Shown here: positions 41,501 through 52,800 of the stretch, piece by piece | Layout of the letters: each line of letters starts with the position of its first letter | How positions within the stretch are numbered: the stretch's first letter is position 1 | Source: Branchiostoma floridae | Lineage: Eukaryota > Chordata > Leptocardii > Amphioxiformes > Branchiostomatidae | Direction of reading: 5' to 3' | Assembly (NCBI RefSeq): GCF_000003815.2 | Contig: NC_049992.1 | Location: 3,459,703-3,519,702 of the forward strand | DNA: 60,000 nucleotides | Notes under the pieces: model-generated | What the model was told of the DNA's origin: nothing | The model's database searches: none | Seen by the model: only the letters and a program-made list of their open reading frames with translations | Made by a program: the position numbers and the translations under genes

Positions 41501-43128
41501 GCTATAAAAAAAGAGAAGGATAGCTTAGTTCTTTCTTATCCTTTAGAATGGCCATGTGTGGTGCTTTACTTGGAATATTCCTTTTTTTGTGTCATTGTGC
41601 GTTTGAACGGGACAAGAAATTTCCTACACATCGGCCTACATATAACGTCATACTATGCCATTTTACAGGCACATTCCGGGTAGACGTGGACAGCAGAGGA
41701 GGTAATGTCCTTTGTTAAAGTTTTTTTTTTTAAGTTTTATTACGATAGTTCTAATCTAAGTATCTGATAGCAGCGAGGATTATTTATTAAGAATGAGTAC
41801 GGACCCTTGTAGAAGTATGAAAGTTCGAAATCTATCTAGGACATATGAAAATATGCCAGTATGCTTCATTTGTGTCGTTTTCCATGTCTATTTTGTTCGT
41901 GTCCTGGATACAACTATACTGCCAGAAAGTACCCGCTTTGTTGTGTCAGTAATACTTCGTTTCAGCAACGTGTTTCACATACAAAATGTTATCCACTCTT
42001 TTTCTTCCATCGCACACCCAGGGACCCGCGTGGTGTTCGGTCCGACGACAGAGGTCCGACCAGGAAGTGAAGTCCAGCCAGCATCAGGTGATGAGTCATA
42101 ACTTATCAGCTTAGATCGGTCGACGACTCGGTTGCCACATACCTTTTAGTCCAATCTCTATACACTTGCTACAAGTTTTGGTTGTGGGACTCGCAGTTTG
42201 TGATGCCTCATGCCTGTCAACATTGAGATAATTGGCCCATTTGTCTCTAATCGAGGATGAATAATGATGATGATTGTCTCTAAAAAAATATTTAAAAAAT
42301 CAATGGTTCTTGGAGGGAGACCAATGTGCAGATGTTTGCACATTGGCGCCCCAAATCAGCGCCTGGGTACTAATACCCGATTGAAAGACCAGAGAATCAG
42401 AACGCGGGCCAAAATATTATCTAGAAAGCAGGCCGACCCCCTTTCTGCCGGGTTTCCTGTGATAGATGCGCGCAACGCTGTTACTTCGGGGAATGCGTAT
42501 CCCAGTTATATCCGGGCACAGCACACAGGGCATATATTTGTATGCCGGATACATCAGGGCTTGGCAGTTTTTAATAGTTTTGTCTTGTACATAGGGTCCT
42601 CTTACATCTTGAAGTTCCCCTCCCCGCGCTCCACGGACAACTTCGCCAACATCCGCGAGAACATCCCGTTCAGCGCACGCGCCTTCACGCTGTCCTGGCA
42701 CATGCGCACTGATTCCAAACAGCCCGGCACCATCGTGTCCTACGCCACGTCACAGGAGGACGACGAGGTCGAGTTCTACGGGGACTCAGGGTCAAGGTGG
42801 GTCAGAGGGTTTTATCAAACACCGAAGTACAGTAGATGCCAGTTAATTGCACAACGGTTCATTGCACACTTCTGTTAATTGCACAGAACCCAAAATCTAA
42901 TAGTGGTGTGGTCCAGCTAAATAATTTGGCTTTGTTGCACCGTCCGGATAATTGTACGAAATGTGATGGCAAATTGGATGTGCAATTAAACGGCTTCTAA
43001 TATAGGAAACAAGAAGTATGATGCAATTAATGCAAAACTGTAAGCGTAAATATGGCGATATTTTGAAATCTCGATCGCAATCGCTACTGGTAGAAACTGA
43101 GATTGTGAAGACTGAGACTGAGATTTGT

Positions 43129-43169
<41 letters not shown>

Positions 43170-46100
43170 ACACACACACACACACACATTGGAGACATTG
43201 AGAAAATGTTGGCCATAGACTTGGTTCGCACCTGGTGTTGTATAACATCCATTGACTTGTATATGTACCACTGTACAGCGCCTTTCTCACAGTTATTTCA
43301 TTATTCCTTGTCTTGTCCCAGGAACTTCCGGCTGCTGGTGAACGGCGAGCAGGCTGACGTCAGCATCCCGGAAGTGCTGGACGGGGCGTGGCACATGGTG
43401 ATGGTCACGTGGCAGAACAAGAACGGCGAGTGGAAGGTGTTCGTGGACGGGAAGCTGAAGGCGACCGGGAACGGGCTGGCGGCAGGGCACACCATCCGTC
43501 CTGGCGGTACGTACAATCACAACATCCTTTAACACGTTTGATACAGACACGGCACTCTTAGCAAGTATAAGTGCCTGTGGAAAGGAGTTGGTATCATCCA
43601 CTTTGACGGCTCGCACATTACAGCATTCCAAAAAGTTAGATATAGGTGTTTGTGCAATGGAAAGGGGTAGGGTTGGAAGTCGGAACTCGCTATCTGATCG
43701 GGCGTTACGTATAATCAAGGACGCTGTACAGAAACATAACGTCCTTGGTACAATCCTCTTGCGTTTAGTAAAGTCACGATACTTTTACAGTATCTCTGTT
43801 ATATATTTTGTCTAGGCCTTACCTCTTCCCTTTCCTTATGAACTCATTGAAAAGCGGCCTGCAGGCCTATTTGACCCTCTCATGAAGAAACAAAAGTTCA
43901 AACAAACAAATCGCTTGTGGAACGGACTGGACACATCATCCAACCTGGCGGCACGTATGATCACAACAACAGCTAATTTAGGCTAATACTACACAGAGCC
44001 AAAACAATGGGCATGGAGGTAGCCTCTTTGTTGGAACTCTGTCCAAATAAAATAATCTGCTCCTATTGGTTGCGACGGAGACTAAATAAGATGTCTGAAC
44101 AACAGCGGAAGGGTGGTTATACGGACTATTTGGATACAGATGCAGAAGCTGGTGTTTTACGCTGAAGGGCAGTTTATATCGACTATCTAACTTAATATTA
44201 AAACACTATGATTATAGGAACTTGGGTGCTCGGCCAGGACCAGGACACCGTCGGGAACGCGTTCCAGGCCACCGAGGCGTTCACGGGCGACTTGTCCGAG
44301 CTGTACGTGTTCGACATCGTGCTGCCCCAGGAGGACATGAACAAGCTGGCGGCGGGAACCTTCTTCGGGAACGTCATCAACTGGCGCACGGCACAGGTGT
44401 ACCCGCGTGGCAACGTCAGGAAGACACAGTGTGAGTAGTGCTTTGGTGGCTTTGAACTTAACTGCCCGTCGGCTCCATTGACTTGGCAGGCATGTGACCT
44501 GTAAGTTGTAACCCAATTGAATTAGTGATATAAATGTATTACTCTGTCAATGCAGAAATGTTCGCGGTGGATTAATGTTCGCGGTAGCGGGAAAAAGGGC
44601 TTTTCGCGGTGGATTTAAGTTCGCGGTAACACCATAGACTGCAATCTAATATCATGATAGAATAATATTCGCGGTGGTTTTAAATTCGCGGTGAAGTGGT
44701 CACCGCGAAAACGGCGAACATTAATCCACCGCGAACATTTCTGCATTTACAGTACTCTGTAGGGTAAGCTCCGTCGACATGATCGGTGATCGATGGATGT
44801 GATGAGTGTTCGAATCTGTTCCGTTTTCCGCATTCGTATGCAGTTTGTCATGTCGTCTTCACTCAGTTACACGATGATGCACGTTGTTTTTTCACGGTAG
44901 CTGTGCTTAATTTTGTAATGGTAGTTCTACCCAGTGTTCCTTGTTTCTGTTTTACGGTTATGGAGTGGCATTGCAAACTGATTTTTAAAACCTGTTTTTC
45001 ATACCAGCTGCACCCAGGGTTATCTTCGGGACAGGGCCGACGCCTGGCAGAGGTACGTACTACAAAACTGGTATACACGACATGTAATAATTCCCCATAT
45101 TTTGTGTAACATGCTAATATCACAATCACTGTAGATTGCACTGTGTCTTCCTGTCGTCTTGTAGTTGGCACATGTAGAGTTGTGCTAATCTAAGTGTCTT
45201 AGAACATTTGTTAGATATGTATTAACATAAACGTCGATGGTGTGGTAATTACGTTAAATACAGCAAGTTTTCAGCTGTTCGTAGCCTTCTTCAGGTTCGA
45301 ATGACTACCAAGACATGTACAAGACGTCTGGTTATCCCGACCTGATGAAGACATCAGTACAAACAGTCGAAAATTCGGAATATTTCTTGTATGTTCACGC
45401 AATTTAGCTCTTTATGCTACACTTGTAGATAGTTTGAATCAATACACACCTGCACAACAGATACTTACTAACTTCGTCAACTTGACCAGGCTATATCGGC
45501 ACTGGTATCGACACTGGTATCGGCACTGGTATCGGCACTGGTATCGGCACTGGTATCGGCACTGGTATCCTACTCGTACCAGTGACAATTGGTGGTGGAA
45601 GAGTATTCGTACAGCCGGGACAAGGTACCGTGTTACTTTGGCAATCTTTGCTTGCCAAACGACTGACCGACTGACTGGACGCTTTTGTAAGGGCTGAAGC
45701 TTCAGTTTTAAATGACAGTTTTCGTAATTACCTAGGTCGACATTTACATCAATTGTGCAATCAATGATCGCACATGTACAACTGCATCTCCTCTAAAAGC
45801 TGTCAAAGATATTGGTGGTTGAAAACTTTCATGTGTGTGCTATTTAAATGATATCTCATAACCATGTAAGATAAAACCATATTTATGCCATCTGGTTTCT
45901 TGAACTAGCTATTTTTGCAAGCGCCAATCTGTTAGATCAAGCTTGCATATCGCTACTGTATCGCCAGGTGTCGCCGCATATTTGCCATTATCCATTGTAG
46001 TAAATTGCAACATGTTGTGATCATTACAACAATTATGAAATACCATATGAGAAGACCTAACGTGTAACGCCCCGACTGTCTGACAGGGCCGTACGACAGG

Positions 46101-49100
46101 GACGGCACAGGAGAAACGGACGGAGACGAACCCGGACGTACACTGGCGGTGGAAGGTGGCTGACGTTTGATATCTTGTGCTAAGAACTCAGTTTGCTAAG
46201 GTAGTAAGAAACAGAACCACCATCTGCGTTTAAAGCAGTCTTTTGATGACATGTTCTCTATTGTGTTCGCCAGAATGACGTGGTTTGTGGTAAGCCTTTC
46301 ATTGACGGACAACTAATGACTTAACGCAACTGTACGGATCAAAGTTGTCGTTGCCCTGACTCCTAAACAGAAACCACAACCATACCGTGCTAGATGGAAA
46401 TAACATACCAATCGCTAAAACATAAACGTCACATTGTTACCAGTCCCTCTATCCTCGCTTCTCTAAGTAGTAATGATAGAATTTGCGCTTCTATTCAGGG
46501 CCAGTACAACTGAGTTTCCCCTCGCCGGCTTCCACCGACAACTATGCCGTGATCGAGAATGTCGGTCCTCAGTCCGGCAGCATGGACGCCTTCACTGTGT
46601 CCTTCCATATGAGGTCAGACGCGCCGACGACGGGGACAGTGTTCTCGTACGCGACTTCTGAACAGCCGCACCAGATGGCGTTCTACGGAGACAACTCCCT
46701 CAGGTACAGAACGTAGTAGGCCCCATTTCTTTTATCTCAACATAATCTCCAAGCAGATCCTACGGTGGCATAAGATAGTATCAAAGCTGGACAAGGAGTA
46801 TACCCGATAGGCGACTGACCTCCTCTGGCCGGATATACTTCTTGGCCAGCTTTGATAATATCTTATGCCACCGGGAATCTGCTTGGACCTGAACCAACCC
46901 GTACCTACCTGCTAAAAGAGGTTTACCTCTCTTATCTCATGAAAATTAACATTAAAAGTTTAGATTCAACCCTTATATACATTGTAGACTGAATGACCTA
47001 CTAAACCCTTCAATTTACCACTCGATATATAAATCTTTAAAACGATCTTGGACTACCCGACCTAAATGATGTGATTTATTTGTTATTTATTGTATTTGTG
47101 TTTTCAGAAGGGATGCTCGGTACTAGCTATTTGTTCTGTATATTCTTTTGTTGATTAATAGAAATTTCTATCCCTCACTACCTCAGGTACCACCGGTTCA
47201 TCGTCAACAACGAGCGGACGGACATCACTGTTCCCGACTTGATGGACGGAAACTGGCATTCCGTCCTCCTCAGGTAGGTGGCACTTTTATTTTTTTTGTC
47301 TTGGAATGGAATTTGGGTGATACACTTTGTTCAGAACTCCGTATCATCAAGCATTATCGTTGTCACCTCAGCGTTACCGAATGAAAAAACACACGGATAT
47401 TACAGATACATGTACACGAATATCTCACAAGTCAGGAGATAATCTATAACGTTTCCCGTCTGTAATACTACTGTCATACATTCAGGACATTCTCACGATT
47501 TGCTCCCGACCACATCCCAACTAAAGTTATGTCAGCGCTAGGTAACGAGTATCCTAAAATCTGCCCTATTCTAGGTCCAGTTTGCTCTCTGATCGTATCC
47601 AATTGCAAGCAGAATATTCTCCAGTTTGATTGTTCACACTTATAGCCGGTGGACGTAGACGCCTTTCAGAAGACCAGTACGCAATTTTGCTACCAACCAC
47701 AAGACGTGACAACTCTAATTTCCAACCATGGTCGGGAGGCCAGGGTTGGCTTTGCACTGTGTGAAAAGGGCTTTTGTTATGTCTATGTTACATTTTGTGA
47801 GTTGATGTTTATATTTTGTCCCATCCCGTGCAGGTGGGAGCGTTCCCGAGGTTCCTGGAAGGTGTACGTGGACGGCGTGCAGCGGGCGCGCGGAGCCGGG
47901 CTGGCCACGGGACACTCCGTCCCGCACGGAGGCACGTACGTCCTCGGGCAGGACCAGGACAGGCAGGGCGGCGGCTTCGACGCTAGTCAGGTGGGCATGG
48001 GGGATTTGTAACTTGAAAATCTACCTGTGTTGGTCATTCTAGTTGAACTGTAACGTTCAACACAAAACATTGGACATATGACCTTTTATTATAGCATTTA
48101 AGACTAAGATATACTTTTACATGTACGTATGTACCTTTGGCCATGGAGTCATTCAAATGTTTACGGAGATCATTTACATGTCTTATTCGGACAGATGTAC
48201 ACACACAAACATTCACGCATTTACCTTCACTTTAGCAATCATCATGACTCCGAGTCTTTCCTCTTGTGTTCCCTCCCTAAGGCATATGTGGGAGACTTGG
48301 CAGAGTTCCACCTGTGGGACAATGAGCTGGACGACGCGCGCGACATCCAGCAGGTTCAGGACAGGACCCTATACGGTAACGTCATCAACTGGCGGGACGC
48401 AGACGTGCAGACGTTCGGCAGCGTGGACACGTCTCCATACCTCATAGGTGCGAGCGATGTAGCTGCTGTACACCTTCGAATGTTCGCGATGCTTTTAGAT
48501 TCACGGTAACCTCTCCACCGTGAATCTTGAAACTAGAATATACGTTTTCATTGTATTGCTCATGTACTATATATAGCCTCTACCAGGTTTGTAAAATAGT
48601 GCAAATTGGACAATTAGAGGGAATAGTATGCTAGGGGAGTTGGTCGTTAAGTACACGACCCACAGAGCCTGTGCGGGTCGCTTCAAAATCAGCCTCCTTC
48701 ACGCGTTCCTATCCCAGTCCTACTGTGTGCATTTCAAATTTTCAATAGTTATCTTGTCATATTTTCTGTCCACGAAGCAAAACAATTGTCTTGTATTACT
48801 ATTACCAGAAATCTCAGAAACAAGACCGGATGGAGCGGCGCCCTCTCCTGACGAAGGTAATGGAATGCATAACTTGAAATTTTCTGTATAAACACATGGT
48901 ACCATCTGTTAATGAGTAATTACATACATTAATCATTTTCAACAAATTGTTAACAACTAGTTGGTAACAATTGTTACAGTTAACTATTAGTTGCTAACAG
49001 TTGTCAGCTAATGTACTGATACAGTGATAGATGTGACCTACGGTTTTGTCATTCTTACGTCAGACTCACGACTCACGCCGGGAAGGCCAAGACCATCTGG

Positions 49101-49765
49101 GGGAGAGAGACCAGGTAACGTTACGTTTCTGTGATGAGTACTACTTTCTTACTTACATGTTGTTGATAAGGACTTTGCAGTCGTTGAGTGGTCTGTGTCG
49201 AGGGACTTCCGTCTTCTACACAACATTTTGCGCCGTAATACGTGGCAAATCATAGTCAGATGCAATTTCTTACAGTTTTTGGTGATTACTGCTAATGACC
49301 ATTTTTTTCATTAACGGGTGCTAACAACACAAAGTGGTTAGCACGTCCCGTAATTATAATAGATATGATGTAACCCTCTTCCTCATCACACTGACCCAGC
49401 AGACCAGACGGGGAAGACGATAGGGGTATATTTTATCCTTTATAGAGAGAATAATAATTCATTAGAATTATCAGTTTTCGAGATAACTGATTATCGTTTT
49501 ACAGACTAACAGTGAAACAGTATTTTGGGTCCGTCAGATTCGTGGATGTAATAGATGATACCTAACCCTACTCACGTTACTGACCCGTCAGGCACCGGAC
49601 TCACACCGGAAAGGCCCGTGCCGAGACCAACCGAGGGATCCGGAGCAGACCCAGGTATCACCAACCTTTCTGGAGTGAATACTAAAGAATAACGTGTCTA
49701 CCGTTTTTATTTGTTAAACCTCATGTCTTTGTAATCTTATTGTATGATTGTGTGCATGTGTGTGT

Positions 49766-49810
<45 letters not shown>

Positions 49811-52800
49811 CCTTAAGCCTAGCTGGTGATATCAAAGACATAGCAGGAGTCAACAACCGTGTATACTTAAATGTTCCTTGACAGTGTAAGCTGTTGGTCG
49901 ACTTAATCTTATGCCCGCCATTGTCTTCACCCAGTATCCTTCTCCTACACAATAGGTTGCTGAACTGTATTGAGAGATAAGCCTGTTATTTGTTACATTG
50001 CGTTGTTGCCTCTTTTTATCTTCGTAATACCACCAGCCCCGTGTGATGGGAGCTTCAATCGTCATACCCCTGCACGTAAAAGGACACAACGCACCTTTCC
50101 AGACGTATGGGGTTACCCGGTGTGCTTGGCTGAAAACGCGCACCGTAACGTTGCATTACACTGCTAGCTCTTTTAGGTTGAGGATGACAGCTTTACTAAC
50201 TTTAAGTATACTGAATTGCCACAGAGTCCTTCTCCTTCACCTTCCCTGACCCGCCGTCCAAGTACAACTGGGTTGAGGTGCGGGACCCGAAGCGGCTGAG
50301 CACGCAGGACTTCACCGTCGCGTGGCACATGCGCACGGACTCCCCGGGCACAGGCACCGTCTTCTCTTACGCCACGGAGCAGCAGGACAACGAGATCGAG
50401 TTCTACGGAGACAACACCGACAAGTTCTTCACCTTCCGCGTGAACGACTACCTCGCTGCCGTCAATGGGGACACCACCCTGACGGACGGAGGATGGCACA
50501 TGGTCGTTCTAAGGTAATGTGGAGAATTTGGTCTCCAAAACGACAGCAAAATGCACACTAGAAATTTTGTTAGCATTCTCTTCGGCACTCTCCAGGATGA
50601 CTTACTGTTAAGCATGTGTGATCACGTGGACACGTAATTCCTACTAGTATTAATTCAAATGTGCCTGCAAGCTTGTACTTTACGATTTATGTATCAGGAT
50701 CCTGATTGGTTTGCTGTGTGTGTGAGGGAAGTGACACGCATCCTTAGACAACGCTGCACCTTAAAAAGAGACGGGCCACGCATTTTCTCAAACCTGTCGG
50801 GTAGTGTCAGTTAATAATCAATACAGTGGAAGCCAGTTAATTGCACGTCTGATAAACGCACACTTCGGTCAATTGCACGGAATCTTGCGGCCCAACTGGG
50901 TAACTTCGCGTTATAGCCCACGCCGGATAAATGCACAGTATTCACTGGCAAATCAGGTGTTCAATTATGCGGCTTCCACTGTATCCTCAATCGCATGACA
51001 AGAAAGGTCCGAAGAGAGATCTACCGGATTGAAGACAGAGTGCGTCTCGAAAGCTTGCCTAGTAGCAAGCTGTGTTGTGTTTTGATATTTCGTCAATGTA
51101 TCTGTTTCTCTGTACAGGTGGCAGAGCGAACCGTACGGTGCGTGGCAGGTGTTCGTGGACGGCAAGAAAGCCCTGGAAGGGAACGGTCTGGCTCCCGGAC
51201 ACCGGATCAGGGACGGAGGCACCTGGATTCTGGGCCAGGATCAGGCCTTCCCCGGTGGAGGGTTCGAGGCTAGAAAGGTAAGTACGCTATACATAATACC
51301 AGGAATAAACATGTTTCTCGTATTGAATTAGATGTACTTAGACCATACTCCAGTCACCCAACATGTCTAGATAAAGCTAACAGTATTCGAGTAGTCTGTT
51401 ATCACAATAATGTGATAATAGTTAGGTGTGACGGGTCGTTCAGTGCAATATAACCAGCTGCTGCCGCGCCGCGTGCCTGCGAAGCTGGTGTGTTACGCCG
51501 AAGGGCGGTAATACCGGCTATATAGATACAGATACAGAATGTTTGCCACTGTTCATTGCTACATGTATCATTTTACACGCCCTTATGTTTCTACCATGTA
51601 CTTTCGATTTGCCTCTGAGCATACACTTTTATAAAAACTTTCTTCTTATCCTTCTCTTCGCCAGTCCTACGCCGGAGACATTGCAGAGTTCTACGTGTGG
51701 GACTACAGCGTGAGCGACAGTCAGATCAGGGACATCTTCGACGGGAACCTGAGAGGAAACGTCATCGACTGGAGAAGGGCAAATCTGCACCGAGTTGGAG
51801 ACGCTGAAAGATATCCCTACCTGATCACTGGTACGTCTGGTGTTAAATGTTCTTTAAATGTCCGGTGTTAAAAGTGGCGTCGTGTGTGGTGTAACTGGTT
51901 GAGTGTTGGGCTAGAAACCTCAGAGGTCCCGAGTTAGATACTCGCCGTGTCCCCGACGTTGTGTCCTTGGTTAAGGCATTCCTCACTTCACCCAGGTGTA
52001 AAAATGGGCACATACCTGACTTTGGTTGGGGAGATAGAGTACTACAGTTAAATCTGTACTTTGTATGTGGCACTGTTAAAATAATTGAGTAACTTGAGTG
52101 CAGTGCAACATTGTCCACCTCTGTCCCAAGGCAAAATAATTTTTAAAAAATGTTCCTTCGCTAAACGTTTGAGCAACTTGTCGATATGGTTAATGTTAAG
52201 CATGTAGTCGTTCTATTTGTATTATGAAAAAAAGAAGAAGCTTTATTGAGACGACAATTAGTACAGTTAAATGTTATCCTAATGCTGACGTGGAGAGGAC
52301 AACGGTTTACTTGTCAATGCGGACACTCTTCGCCGTTCTAAGGGAATATTAACATGGTCACAAGTCTTGAAAGTACGTAATGTAAAATGGCTCATTTAAT
52401 AAGCACGATATGATATGTAGAAGAGGCAAACGTTTCTGTTTTTTTTTAACGACAGTCTCAGTTAAGTTTAACATGTAGACTTTTTACAAATCTTGACTTA
52501 AAGTGGTCTTGATTCCTTTCAGGTACAACGTACGTTACAGAGGTCGACCCATTGTATCCAGGTACATGTCATTTTTTCATATTGTGATACATGTCATTCA
52601 CATTACTAAAAAATGTGTTTCTTTTGTCAAGACACTGACGTGATCATCATACATGACTTGATACCAGTACATATTCTACATAATTATGAAGTCTAATTCC
52701 CGATCGCATGTACCGTACATGCATGTATATCTCCTCTCTAATAGTATATGACTAGCCTCTTTTACGAAACATCCTGGGTTAGTTGATGACTGCTCTGATA

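Noticed and set aside
49400-49425. Possible linker exon after CTGACCCAG (ADQTGKTIG)
   Set aside because: It leaves in phase 0 rather than phase 1, and the donor GGGGTATAT is poor. Neighbouring exons 49064-49114 and 49592-49654 join in frame without it.
51887-51945. tRNA gene
   Set aside because: Box A and box B are present but no cloverleaf with proper acceptor stem can be formed, and the SINE body follows directly.
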